Below are positions 1 to 8,596 of a DNA stretch of 64,000 nucleotides, piece after piece; the stretch's first letter is position 1, and each line of letters begins with the position of its first letter. The stretch spans positions 62,001-126,000 of the forward strand of contig NZ_JAAGOH010000012.1 of NCBI RefSeq assembly GCF_010499455.1, read 5' to 3'. Position numbers and translations under genes: made by a program. The notes under the pieces were generated by a model that had not been told where the DNA came from, made no database searches, and saw nothing but the letters and a program-made list of their open reading frames with translations. This DNA is from Ideonella livida (GTDB lineage: Bacteria; Pseudomonadota; Gammaproteobacteria; Burkholderiales; Burkholderiaceae_C).

Positions 1-419
1 CGGCAGGCGTGGTGAAGTTCCCAGGCGGCGCCAGTCGCCTCCAGCACCTCGGCCATGGCCAGCAGCGGCGTGATGCCAATGCCGCCGGCCAGCAGCACCG
101 TGTGCGGCGCCGGCAGCAGCGCAAAGTGGTTGCGCGGCGCGCCCACCCGCAGCACCTGCCCCGGTTGCAGGGCATGCACCGCGGCCGAGCCGCCACGCGA
201 GTCGGCCGCGTGCAGCACGCCCAGCACATAGCGATGGCGCTCCCAGGGCGGGTTGCACAGGGAGTAGGCGCGCAGCAGGCCACCCGGCAAGTGCAGCTCC
301 ACATGGGCGCCGGCCGTAAAGGCCGGCAGCTCGGCGCCATCCGGCGCGGCCAGCACCACTTGGCGCACGCCAGTGGCCACAGCGTCCACCGACTGGACGG
401 TGAGGGTCATCGTGTTCAT
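1..419 (-). CDS. PDR/VanB-family ferredoxin reductase, 5' part (gene runs off window)
   Basis: N-terminal ~139 residues of a phthalate-dioxygenase-reductase/VanB-type flavoprotein that would pass electrons from NAD(P)H through a flavin and [2Fe-2S] centre to a Rieske oxygenase. Seen: the flavin-binding RAYSLCNPP motif, the GAPRN segment that opens the nucleotide-binding half, and the NAD(P)-binding LLAGGIGITPLLAMAE motif. The rest, including the expected C-terminal plant-type ferredoxin domain, lies outside the window. The start is taken as the first ATG of MNTMTLTV; the ATG three codons later is also possible. A palindromic operator lies immediately upstream. A decayed homologue of this protein is found at 56.9-57.2 kb, so this copy could serve that oxygenase (inference). 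Confidence 0.85.
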   Translation of the reverse strand, partial: MNTMTLTVQSVDAVATGVRQVVLAAPDGAELPAFTAGAHVELHLPGGLLRAYSLCNPPWERHRYVLGVLHAADSRGGSAAVHALQPGQVLRVGAPRNHFALLPAPHTVLLAGGIGITPLLAMAEVLEATGAAWELHHAC

Positions 420-427
420 GTTTGTAG

Positions 428-451
428 TATCAACTGGTTGATATATCAACC
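428..451. promoter_or_regulatory. Interlocked palindromic operator upstream of the reductase gene
   Basis: The heptamer TATCAAC (428-434), its inverse GTTGATA (437-443) and TATCAAC again (444-450) interlock, so that 436-451 (GGTTGATATATCAACC) is a perfect 16-bp palindrome. It begins 8 bp upstream of the reductase start codon. The AT-rich dyad in a GC-rich genome looks like a MarR- or GntR-type operator, but no matching regulator gene is inside the window. Confidence 0.55.
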
Positions 452-500
452 TAATGAGGGTTTTCCAGCGTCCAGATGTCTGCAGCTTGCCGCTCTACTG

Positions 501-683
501 GTGAACCTGAGCCAGCAGACGCCTGGGGTCTGCCACCCGGCCGCCCGATGCTTGGGCAACACCGACCGCTTCGACTCCCTCAGCCCGGCCCTGCGCATGG
601 CCCTGCAGGAGTTCAACGGCGGCTACTTCCTCAAGCTGCTGGTGCATATCACCGGCATTGGCACGCCGCTGCCCACGGCTTGA
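501..683 (+). pseudogene. Unidentified gene remnant (C-terminal fragment)
   Basis: The open frame ending at 683 encodes a short, protein-like tail (NTDRFDSLSPALRMALQEF followed by a glycine-rich, hydrophobic end) with normal GC3 codon use over roughly 550-683. There is no convincing start or ribosome-binding site, and the first part of the frame reads like noise. I do not recognise the family. It is best read as the 3' remnant of a deleted gene. The remaining part of 420-1004 shows only the operator at 428-451 and the leader of the next gene; I see no further gene there. Confidence 0.3.
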
Positions 684-1004
684 GGCGCTCCCTTAGGGCC
701 GCCGCCCCCAGGCGGGTGCACCGTCGCCACCCCCCCGCCCACCACCGGCCGCCCGCGCTGCGGGCAAACCCCCGTCCTATTGATTTCATCGAAAGCAAGG
801 ATGGACGCAAACCATTTGGTGAATGGCTGGGGCATTCGTAACCTCTCGGTATCCGCTTAACCGAGGTGCCCTCTCCAGTCTTTGGGCTGGATCAAGCACC
901 CACCGCGCCGGGTCAGCCGGCCCTCGGCACGGCGCGCCGCCCCGGGCGCGTCGGGGCCGAGGCCGCTGGATCCGGCGCGGCGCACCCGAGAGACAAGCAG
1001 CACC

Positions 1005-2195
1005 ATGCCCCCCCTGCCGATGGCGCCCACGGGCCGCCAGGGCAGCGCCTTGCCCGGCGCGCCCACCTCCTCCCCGGCCCCGGCCGCGGCCTGCCTGCCC
1101 GACCGGGCACTGAACCGGCGCAGCTGGCTGGCCCTGGGCGCTACCCTGGCCGCAGCCACCACCGGTACCCTGCTGGCTGACCTGACCCGGCCTGCGCTGG
1201 CCGCCACGGCCGCGGCATCGGCCACCACCCCGGCGCTGCAGCGGCCGGCCGTGTCCACCGCCCTGGGGCCGCGCTCGGTGTTGCAGGCGGTGGCCACCGC
1301 GGGCGACCGCCTGGTGGCCGTGGGCGAGCGCGGGCTGATCCTGGTCTCCACCAACCAAGGGCAGAGCTGGAGCCAACGGCCCAGCCCGGTGAGCACGGGC
1401 CTGACCGCCGTGCGCTTTGCCGATGCCCAGCGCGGCGTGGCCGTGGGCCATGGCGGCGTGGTACTGGCCACGGCCGATGCCGGCCAGACCTGGCGCCAGC
1501 TGCTGGACGGCGTGCGCGCCGCCGCGCTGCTGCGCGAGGCCGCGCAGGCCAGCGGCGAGCCGGCCGCCCTGCAGTCGGCCGAGCGCCTGGTGGCCGACGG
1601 GCCCGACAAGCCCTGGCTGGACGTGCTGATGCCCGGCCCCGACCAGCTGCGTGTGGTGGGCGCCTACGGCCTGGCCCTGGCCAGCGATGACGCCGGCAAG
1701 ACCTGGCGGCGCTGGCTCAAGCCCGCCGACAACCCCAAGGAGCTGCACCTCTACGCCATCCGCCAGCGGGGCGCGCAGTGGTTGATCGCCGGCGAGCAGG
1801 GCACGGTGCTGCATTCCAGCGACGGCGGCCAGAACTTCCGCCGCCTGACCCTGCCCTACAACGGCAGCTTCTTCACCGCCGAGCTACCCGCCGATGGCAG
1901 CCTGCTGGTGGCCGGCTTGCGCGGCAACGCCTGGCGCTCCACCGACGGCGGCGCCACCTGGCAGGCCCTGACCACCCCGGTGCCGGTGAGTTTCACCGCC
2001 TCGGCCCAGCAGACCGATGGCCGGGTGCTGCTGGCCAACCAGGCCGGCATGGTGCTCAGCCTGGAGGCCGACGGCCGCCTGCAGCCCCTGCCGCTGCCCC
2101 CGCAGCCGCCGCTCACCGCCCTGCTGCCCCTGGCGGGCGACCAGTTGCTGGCCCTGTCGATCCAGGGCGCGCAGCGCCTGAGCCTGGGCCGCTGA
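1005..2195 (+). CDS. YCF48/HCF136-type beta-propeller protein
   Basis: 396 residues. After a variable N-terminus there is a hydrophobic export segment preceded by Arg-Arg (NRRSWLALGATLAAATTG), suggesting export, possibly by Tat. The mature part carries repeated sialidase/BNR-like blades ending in S-x-D/N-x-G-x-x-W/F: STNQGQSW, TADAGQTW, SDDAGKTW, SSDGGQNF and STDGGATW, the signature of YCF48-related propellers. In plants and cyanobacteria the family helps assemble photosystem II. In proteobacteria such proteins are commonly found next to MMPL transporters, as here, with only 37 bp to the next start. A periplasmic accessory of that exporter is inferred. The ATG at 1005 is chosen because upstream codons read through GC-rich leader. 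Confidence 0.8.
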   Translation: MPPLPMAPTGRQGSALPGAPTSSPAPAAACLPDRALNRRSWLALGATLAAATTGTLLADLTRPALAATAAASATTPALQRPAVSTALGPRSVLQAVATAGDRLVAVGERGLILVSTNQGQSWSQRPSPVSTGLTAVRFADAQRGVAVGHGGVVLATADAGQTWRQLLDGVRAAALLREAAQASGEPAALQSAERLVADGPDKPWLDVLMPGPDQLRVVGAYGLALASDDAGKTWRRWLKPADNPKELHLYAIRQRGAQWLIAGEQGTVLHSSDGGQNFRRLTLPYNGSFFTAELPADGSLLVAGLRGNAWRSTDGGATWQALTTPVPVSFTASAQQTDGRVLLANQAGMVLSLEADGRLQPLPLPPQPPLTALLPLAGDQLLALSIQGAQRLSLGR

Positions 2196-2232
2196 GCCCG
2201 CCTTGCCCCGTCCGCCCACCAAGGCCCGCCCC

Positions 2233-4710
2233 ATGCATTCCCACACGCCCACCCCGGCCGCCTCGCTGGCCGGCTTCGACCCCCGCTCGGGCTCGCTCAT
2301 CGAGCGGGCCCTGTTCAACCACCGGCACATCGTGCTGCTGCTGTGCGCGCTGGTCACGCTGCTGCTGGGCTGGCAGGCCACCCACCTGCGCCTGGCCGCC
2401 AGCTTCGAGAAGACCATCCCGGCCACCCACCCCTACATCCAGAACTACCTGGCCCACCAGAAGGACCTGCAGGGCCTGGGCAATGCGGTGCGCATCGCGG
2501 TGGCCAACCCCAAGGGCGACTTGTATGACGCCCAGTACCTGGACACCCTGCGCCAGCTGAGCGACGAGGTCTTCCTGCTGCCCGGGGTGTCCCGCATGCA
2601 GATGAAGAGCCTGTGGACCCCGAGCACCCGCTGGGTGGGCGTGACCGAGGAGGGCCTGGAAGGCGGCCCGGTCATCCCCGACGGCTACGACGGTGGGCCG
2701 GAGAGCCTGCAAAAGCTGCGCGCCAACATCGCCCGCTCGGGTGAGATCGGCCAGCTGGTGGCGCTGGACGGTCGCTCCAGCGTGATCTTCGTGCCGCTGC
2801 AGGCGCAAGACGCCGAAGGCCGGCCTCTGGACTATGCCGCACTGGCCGACAAGCTCGAAGCCCTGCGCGCCAAGTACGAGCCCAGGGGCGTGGAAATCCA
2901 CATCACCGGCTTTGCCAAGCTGGTGGGTGACCTGATCGAAGGCGTGCGCGACGTGCTGGGCTTCTTCGCCCTGGCGGTGGCCATCGCCACCGCCATGGTC
3001 TATGGCTACACCCGCTGCGTGCGCTCCACGGTGCTGGTGGTGGCGGCCTCGCTCACCGCCGTGGTGTGGCAGCTGGGCCTGCTGCCGGCCCTGGGCTTTG
3101 CGCTGGACCCGTACTCCATCCTGGTGCCCTTTCTGGTGTTTGCCATTGGCATGAGCCACGGCGCGCAGAAGATGAACGGCATCATGCAGGACATCGGCCG
3201 CGGCATGCACCGGCTGGTGGCCGCGCGCTTCACCTTCCGCCGCCTGTTCCTGGCCGGCCTGACCGCCCTGCTGGCCGACGCCGTGGGCTTTGCGGTGCTG
3301 CTGCTGATCGACATCCAGGCCATCCGCGAGCTGGCCATTGCCGCCAGCCTGGGCGTGGGCGTGCTGATCTTCACCAACCTGATCCTGCTGCCCATCCTGC
3401 TGAGCTTCACCGGCGTGAGCCCGAAGGCCGCCCAGCGCAGCCTGCGCGACGAAGCCGCCGCCCTGGCCGCCAGCGGCGACGCCAGCGAAAACAGCGGACG
3501 CTTCAAGCCCCAGGCCGGCCTGTGGGCGGTGCTGGACCGCTTCACCCAGCGCCGCTGGGCCACCGGCACGTTGGTGGTCTCGGCCCTGCTGGGCGCCGCC
3601 GGCTTTGCACTGAGCACCCAGCTCAAGATTGGCGACCTGGACCCGGGCGCCCCCGAGCTGCGCGCCGACAGCCGCTACAACCGCGACGTGGCCTACCTCA
3701 ACCAGGCCTACGGTGCCGGCTCCGACGTGCTGGCCATCATGGTCAAGACGCCCGAGGGCGGCTGCTCCGCGCTGGAGACGCTCAACAAGGTGGACGCGCT
3801 GGAGTGGGAGCTGCGCCAACTGCCCGGCGTGGACAGCACCAACTCGCTGGCCCTGCTCAACCGCCGCGTGCTCACCGGCCTGAACGAGGGCAACCCCAAG
3901 TGGTACGAGTTCCTGCCCAACCAGGACATGCTCAACACCGTGACCGCCGGCGCGCCGCGCGGCCTCTACAACGACGCCTGCAGCCTGCTGGTGCTCAGCA
4001 CCTTCCTCAAGGACCACAAGGCCGACACCCTGGCCGGCGTGGTGCGCCATGTGGAGGCCTTTGCCGCCGCCAATGACACGGCCGACGTGAAGTTCCTGCT
4101 GGCCGCCGGCTCCGCCGGCATCGAGGCCGCCACCAACATCGTGGTGCATGAATCGTGGACCCGCATGCTGCTGTTGGTCTACGCGGCCGTGGTGGCGCTG
4201 TGTTTCATCACCTTCCGCTCCTGGCGGGCGGTGGTGGTGGCGGTGCTGCCGCTGGTGCTCACCAGCTTCCTGGCCGAGGCGCTGATGGTGGCCCTGGGCC
4301 TGGGCGTGAAGGTGGCCACCCTGCCCGTCATCGCCCTGGGCGTGGGCATCGGCGTGGACTATGCGCTCTACATCCTGTCGGTCACGCTGACGGAGCTGCG
4401 CCAGGGCGCCAGCCTGTCGCAGGCCTACCACCGCGCGCTGCTGTTCACCGGCAAGGTGGTCATGCTCACCGGCATCACCCTGGCCATTGGCGTGATCACC
4501 TGGGTGGGCAGCCCCATCAAGTTCCAGGCCGACATGGGCCTGCTGCTGGCCTTCATGTTCTTGTGGAACATGCTCGGCGCCCTGGTGCTGCTGCCCGCGC
4601 TTGCCCACTTCCTGCTCAAGCCGGCGGCGCTGGCGCCGCTTGGCTCGGCCGCGGCCACCACCGCTGCGTCCAAGACGGTACCCGGCGGACGCGCCGCCAC
4701 CGCCACCTGA
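2233..4710 (+). CDS. MMPL/RND-family exporter
   Basis: 825 residues with the duplicated RND layout: a first transmembrane helix near residue 35 (HIVLLLCALVTLLLGW), a large periplasmic loop, a block of helices near residues 235-400, a second single helix near 445 followed by another periplasmic loop, and a final helix block (about 645-800). Family members export lipids or hydrophobic compounds using the proton gradient. The YCF48-type gene just upstream probably belongs to the same transcript. I start at ATG 2233; an in-frame TTG at 2203 would add ten basic/proline-rich residues and is less likely. The substrate cannot be read from the sequence. Confidence 0.85.
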   Translation: MHSHTPTPAASLAGFDPRSGSLIERALFNHRHIVLLLCALVTLLLGWQATHLRLAASFEKTIPATHPYIQNYLAHQKDLQGLGNAVRIAVANPKGDLYDAQYLDTLRQLSDEVFLLPGVSRMQMKSLWTPSTRWVGVTEEGLEGGPVIPDGYDGGPESLQKLRANIARSGEIGQLVALDGRSSVIFVPLQAQDAEGRPLDYAALADKLEALRAKYEPRGVEIHITGFAKLVGDLIEGVRDVLGFFALAVAIATAMVYGYTRCVRSTVLVVAASLTAVVWQLGLLPALGFALDPYSILVPFLVFAIGMSHGAQKMNGIMQDIGRGMHRLVAARFTFRRLFLAGLTALLADAVGFAVLLLIDIQAIRELAIAASLGVGVLIFTNLILLPILLSFTGVSPKAAQRSLRDEAAALAASGDASENSGRFKPQAGLWAVLDRFTQRRWATGTLVVSALLGAAGFALSTQLKIGDLDPGAPELRADSRYNRDVAYLNQAYGAGSDVLAIMVKTPEGGCSALETLNKVDALEWELRQLPGVDSTNSLALLNRRVLTGLNEGNPKWYEFLPNQDMLNTVTAGAPRGLYNDACSLLVLSTFLKDHKADTLAGVVRHVEAFAAANDTADVKFLLAAGSAGIEAATNIVVHESWTRMLLLVYAAVVALCFITFRSWRAVVVAVLPLVLTSFLAEALMVALGLGVKVATLPVIALGVGIGVDYALYILSVTLTELRQGASLSQAYHRALLFTGKVVMLTGITLAIGVITWVGSPIKFQADMGLLLAFMFLWNMLGALVLLPALAHFLLKPAALAPLGSAAATTAASKTVPGGRAATAT

Positions 4711-4727
4711 ACACCGCCCCCCGGTGC

Positions 4728-4759
4728 CCGGCCGCCTTGCTCCCCCTCCAGGCGGCCGG
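4728..4759. terminator. GC-rich hairpin between exporter and MFS genes
   Basis: CCGGCCGCCT (4728-4737) and AGGCGGCCGG (4750-4759) form a perfect 10-bp stem with a 12-nt loop. No T-run follows, so it may attenuate rather than terminate, or may only stabilise the transcript end. Confidence 0.4.
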
Positions 4760-4788
4760 AACGACAGCCCCCTCCAGGAGACAGCCTG

Positions 4789-5985
4789 ATGACCCGAACC
4801 GACAGCGTCCGCGGACGCCTTGCCCTCATGGTGGCGCACTGCGCCGGCATGATCGATCTGGTGGCCCTGCCCGTCTGGGTGGGCACCCTGGTGGCCCGCT
4901 ACGGGCTGCAGCCCCAGCAGGCCGGCCTGCTGGCCACGCTTTTTCTGGCCGGCGCGGTGGTGGCCAGCCTGGTGGTGGCCCCGCGCTTTGACCGCCTGCC
5001 CGGCCGCCTGGTGGCCAGTGCCGGCTTTGGCGTGGCTGCCGCCGCCTTCGCCACGGTCGCCCTCCTGGACCTGCCCTACGCCGGCATGGCCGTGCTGCAT
5101 GCGGTGGCGGGGCTGGCCACCGGCGCCGCGCTGAGCGTGACGCACGGCACCATCGCCCGCAGCGGCCGGCCGCACCGCCTGTTCGCCCTGGTGGGCATGG
5201 CGTTGGGCGTGTTCGCCATCCTGTTCCTGGGCGCCACCCCCGCCCTGGTGGCCGCCACCGCCGAACGCTTGGGCGGCGCCATGCTGTTCATCGAGTTTGC
5301 CGGCGTGATGGCCGTGGGCGCCGTGTTCGCCGCCTGGGCCTTTCCCTCGCCGGATCTGGCCGCGCAGGGCGTGGCGCGCGGCCCCGCGCTGCGCGCCCCG
5401 CTGTCGGGTGCGGTGTGGGCCGGCATGGTGGGCCTGGGCGCCATGGGCCTGACCCAGGCCATGACCTTCAGCTTCCTGGAGCGGGTGGGCGACCACCGCG
5501 GCTTTGGCCTGGCCGCCGTCACCGGCGTGCTCATCGCCCTGGGCGTGGTCAACCTGTTCCCGGCCGCCCTGGCCGCCGTGCTGGAGAGGCGCCTGCCCAC
5601 CCGCGCGGTGCTGGTGGCCGGACCGTTGCTGCAATCGGCCCTGTGCGCGGTCATCATGACCAGCACCGAGTTTCTGCCCTATGCGGCGGCGGCCTCGGTG
5701 TTTGCGGCGGTGATGATCTTCACCCACACCTTCGCCTTTGGCGCGCTGGCCCGGCTGGACCCCACCGGCCGCGCCCTGGCCGCCACCCCCGCCATGCTGA
5801 TGGTGGGCGCCGCCCTGGGCCCCATCGTGGGCGGCACCCTGGTGCAAACGCAGGGCTACGCCAGCCTGGGCGCCGCGGCGGTGCTGATCGGGCTGGTGGC
5901 CGTGGGCTGCTTTCTGCAAGTGCGGCCTGAACGCGCTGCGCCCGCGGCGTCCACCGGGGCGCCCCACGCCCAGCCGCACGGCTGA
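4789..5985 (+). CDS. MFS transporter
   Basis: 398 residues, about twelve hydrophobic segments and no export signal beyond the first helix; typical length for a 12-helix major facilitator permease. A good ribosome-binding site (AGGAGA, 4776-4781) sits 7 nt before the ATG. It heads a co-directional series with a cyclase, two Bug receptors, a cupin, an SDR and an FAH hydrolase, so uptake of the organic acid degraded by these enzymes is inferred. Export of a product cannot be excluded. Confidence 0.8.
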   Translation: MTRTDSVRGRLALMVAHCAGMIDLVALPVWVGTLVARYGLQPQQAGLLATLFLAGAVVASLVVAPRFDRLPGRLVASAGFGVAAAAFATVALLDLPYAGMAVLHAVAGLATGAALSVTHGTIARSGRPHRLFALVGMALGVFAILFLGATPALVAATAERLGGAMLFIEFAGVMAVGAVFAAWAFPSPDLAAQGVARGPALRAPLSGAVWAGMVGLGAMGLTQAMTFSFLERVGDHRGFGLAAVTGVLIALGVVNLFPAALAAVLERRLPTRAVLVAGPLLQSALCAVIMTSTEFLPYAAAASVFAAVMIFTHTFAFGALARLDPTGRALAATPAMLMVGAALGPIVGGTLVQTQGYASLGAAAVLIGLVAVGCFLQVRPERAAPAASTGAPHAQPHG

Positions 5986-6026
5986 GCCGGCCCGCACCCG
6001 CCACCGGCACGCGATGACCCCGCCTT

Positions 6027-6087
6027 CGGCCGCCGCGGCGGCCGTCCCTTGCACCGCGCCAGGCGCAGCCCCCATGGCGCTGCGCCT
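6027..6087. terminator. Two strong hairpins between MFS and cyclase genes
   Basis: 6027-6044 is a perfect 18-bp palindrome (CGGCCGCCGCGGCGGCCG), and AGGCGCAGC (6061-6069) pairs with GCTGCGCCT (6079-6087). Both lie in the gap between 5985 and 6125. Only short T stretches follow, so partial termination or an RNA-processing site is more likely than full termination. Confidence 0.35.
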
Positions 6088-6124
6088 GTCCGTCCTTCAC
6101 CCCTGACCCCGCCGAGAACCCCCC

Positions 6125-6934
6125 ATGGCCCAACGCCCGCCCCGCGCCGCCCGCCGCCTGATCGACCTGTCGATCTACCTGGAAAACGACGTGCTCTCCG
6201 ACCCGCCGCCCCTGGCGCCCAAGATCACCTACCAGAAGCACCAGGACACGCTGCACGAGTTCATGGCCATGATCCCCGGCACCCAGGCCGAGGACTACCC
6301 CGACGGCGAGGCCGCCGCCGCCGAATGGGTGACCTGCACCACCCACAGTGGCACCCACCTGGACGCGCCCTGGCACTTCCACAGCACCCAAGACGCCAAG
6401 AACGGCGGCGCCAAGCCCAGCATCACCATTGACCAGGTGCCGCTGGACTGGTGCCTGCAGCCCGGCGTGAAGCTGGATTTCCGCCACTTCCCTGACGGCT
6501 ACGTGGCCACGGCCGCCGATGTGGAGGCCGAGCTGCGCCGCATCGGCTGGGAACTGCAGCCGCTGGACATCGTGCTGGTCAACACCCGCGCCGGCAGCCG
6601 CTACGGCCACAACGACTTTGTCAGCGCCGGCTGCGGCATGGGCTACGAAGCCACCATGTACCTGCTGGAGCGCGGCGTGCGCCTGACCGGCACCGACGCC
6701 TGGAGCTGGGACGCCCCCTTCAGCTACACCGCCAAGAAGGTGGCCGAGACGGGCGACAAATCCCTGATCTGGGAAGGCCACAAGGCCGGCCGCGACATCG
6801 GCTACTGCCACCTGGAAAAGCTGCACAACCTGGAAGCCCTGCCCGCCCACGGCTTCACCGTGAGCTGCTTCCCGCACAAGATCCGCGGTGCCAGCGCCGG
6901 CTGGACCCGCGCCGTCGCCATCATCGAGGAGTGA
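6125..6934 (+). CDS. Cyclase-family metal-dependent hydrolase (KynB-like fold)
   Basis: 269 residues. It carries the family metal-binding motif HSGTHLD at residues 74-80, followed by PWHFH. Members include kynurenine formamidase KynB, isatin hydrolase and many uncharacterised 'putative cyclases' that open amide, imide or lactone rings using Mn or Zn. The protein is longer than KynB (about 210 residues) and closer to the group found in aromatic catabolism clusters. The start has a purine-rich GAGAA upstream. The next gene begins 3 bp after the stop, so co-translation with the Bug receptor is likely. The substrate is unknown. Confidence 0.82.
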   Translation: MAQRPPRAARRLIDLSIYLENDVLSDPPPLAPKITYQKHQDTLHEFMAMIPGTQAEDYPDGEAAAAEWVTCTTHSGTHLDAPWHFHSTQDAKNGGAKPSITIDQVPLDWCLQPGVKLDFRHFPDGYVATAADVEAELRRIGWELQPLDIVLVNTRAGSRYGHNDFVSAGCGMGYEATMYLLERGVRLTGTDAWSWDAPFSYTAKKVAETGDKSLIWEGHKAGRDIGYCHLEKLHNLEALPAHGFTVSCFPHKIRGASAGWTRAVAIIEE

Positions 6935-6937
6935 GCC

Positions 6938-7951
6938 ATGCGCGCTGATGTTGATGCTGTGGTTGACCGCCGCCGCCGCACGCTGCTGGCCCAGGGCCTG
7001 AGCCTGGGCGCCAGCGCCATGGCCGGCGCTGCCCTGCTGCCCGGGGCCGCCCAAGCCCAGGCGCACTACCCGGCCAAGCCCATCCGGCTGGTGGTGCCCT
7101 TCCCGGCGGGCACCTCGCCCGATGTGGTGGCCCGCCAGTGGGCCGAGCACTTCGCCAAGTTCGCCGGCCAGGCGGTGGTGATCGAGAACAAGCCGGGTGC
7201 GGCCACCATCATCGCCACCCAGGCGGTGGCCCAAGCCCCGGCCGACGGCTACACCCTGTACTGGACGGTCAACAACACCTTCTCCATCAACCCCTTCGTG
7301 TACCGCAAGCTGCCGTACAAGCTGGAGGACTTCACGCCGGTGCAGCGCATCCTGACCGTGCCGCTGGTGCTGATGACCGGGGCCGATTCCAAGATCCGCA
7401 GCGTGGCCGACCTGGTGCGCGAAGCCAAGGCCCGCCCCGGCGCGCTCACCTACGCCAGCGCCGGCATCGGCACCTCGTTGCATGTGGTCTTGGCGCGGCT
7501 GTTCAACCAACTCGGCATCAGCCTCACCCATGTGCCCTACAAGGACGCCTTCATCACCGACCTGGCGGCCGGCCGCATTGACGTGGCGCTGGACGCCAGC
7601 ACCACCGCCATCGGCAACCTGGCCGGCGGGCGGCTGCGCGGCCTGGGCCTGACCAGCGCCACCCCGGTCGACGCGCTGCCCGGCCTGGCGCCCCTGGCCT
7701 TGCAGGTGCCCGGCTTTGAGGGCACCTCGTGGCACGGCCTGTTTGCCCCCAAGGGCCTGCCGGACGACGTGCTGGCTACCCTGGTGAGCCTGTCCGACAA
7801 GGTCATGGCCCTGCCGGAGTTCCGCGCCAAGCTCAGCGGCTGGGGCCTGCTGCCTGCGGGCGGCAGCCCGGCCACCTTCCGCCAGTTCTTGGCCGAGGAC
7901 GCGCGCGGCTGGGCCAAGGTGGTGCAGGACAACCAGATCACCGTGGAGTGA
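6938..7951 (+). CDS. Bug-family (TTT) periplasmic substrate-binding protein
   Basis: 337 residues. The N-terminus has a twin-arginine-like signal (RRRRTLLAQG, then a hydrophobic stretch ending AQAQA), followed by the Bug hallmark YPAKPIRLVVPFPAGTSPD and later VIENKPGAAT. Bug proteins deliver carboxylated or aromatic ligands to tripartite tricarboxylate transporters, or act as sensors. No TctA or TctB membrane gene is near. Start: GAGGAGTGAGCC before the ATG at 6938, with its Shine-Dalgarno sequence inside the end of the cyclase gene. Confidence 0.9.
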   Translation: MRADVDAVVDRRRRTLLAQGLSLGASAMAGAALLPGAAQAQAHYPAKPIRLVVPFPAGTSPDVVARQWAEHFAKFAGQAVVIENKPGAATIIATQAVAQAPADGYTLYWTVNNTFSINPFVYRKLPYKLEDFTPVQRILTVPLVLMTGADSKIRSVADLVREAKARPGALTYASAGIGTSLHVVLARLFNQLGISLTHVPYKDAFITDLAAGRIDVALDASTTAIGNLAGGRLRGLGLTSATPVDALPGLAPLALQVPGFEGTSWHGLFAPKGLPDDVLATLVSLSDKVMALPEFRAKLSGWGLLPAGGSPATFRQFLAEDARGWAKVVQDNQITVE

Positions 7952-7959
7952 GCACCGAG

Positions 7960-8559
7960 ATGAGCGCCCCCTCCCCCTTCCCGTCCATCCACCGCGTGGT
8001 CACCGGCCACGACGCCCACGGCCGCGCCGTGGTGGCCAGCAACGGCCCCCTGCCCACGGTGGCCGAGATCGCCGCCGTGCCCGGCACCGTGTTCCACGAG
8101 GTCTGGAGCACCGCCGCCACCCCGGCGCCCGTGGACAACGGGCCCGACCCCAGCACCGGCCCGCTGATGTTGCCGCCGCCTGCGGGCGGCACCCGCATCC
8201 GCTTTGTGGACATCCCGCCCGACACCGAAGAGCTGCTGGCCCACGGCGCTGCGCGCATGCAGGCCGCCTTCAGCCTGCTCGGTGACGCCGCCGCCTCCAC
8301 CGTGCAGGCCGGCTCGCCCCACCCGCTGATGCACCGCACCCAATCGGTGGACTACGGCGTGGTCATCGAGGGTGAACTGACCCTGGTGCTGGACGAGGGC
8401 GAGGTGCAGCTCCGCCCCGGCAGCGTGGTGGTGCAGCGCGGCACCAACCACGCCTGGGCCAACCGCAGCGGCCGGCCCTGCCGCATGCTCTTTGTGCTGG
8501 TAGACGGGGTGTACGACCCCGCCATCGCCGCCGCGCTGGGCCCCTTCACCCACCGGTGA
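7960..8559 (+). CDS. Cupin-domain protein
   Basis: 199 residues with one conserved cupin barrel in the C-terminal half: YGVVIEGELTLVLDEGE is motif 1, and RPGSVVVQRGTNHAWANRS carries motif 2 with its histidine. Motif 1 lacks the usual His-x-His, so metal binding may be incomplete. The family often isomerises, hydrolyses or dioxygenates small acids, and this version is common in aromatic/organic-acid catabolic operons. An alternative GTG start at 7948 would overlap the stop of the preceding Bug gene (GTGA); I chose the ATG at 7960, preceded by CCGAG. The exact function is unknown. Confidence 0.8.
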   Translation: MSAPSPFPSIHRVVTGHDAHGRAVVASNGPLPTVAEIAAVPGTVFHEVWSTAATPAPVDNGPDPSTGPLMLPPPAGGTRIRFVDIPPDTEELLAHGAARMQAAFSLLGDAAASTVQAGSPHPLMHRTQSVDYGVVIEGELTLVLDEGEVQLRPGSVVVQRGTNHAWANRSGRPCRMLFVLVDGVYDPAIAAALGPFTHR

Positions 8560-8596
8560 TGCCGGCCAGGCCTGCCACCGCTTTTGACTCCTCGCG

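Noticed and set aside
2113-6075. A 1320-codon open frame on the minus strand
   Set aside because: It lies antisense to the MMPL exporter and MFS genes, has His/Gly/Gln-rich low-complexity translation and no domains; long antisense frames are expected at this GC content.
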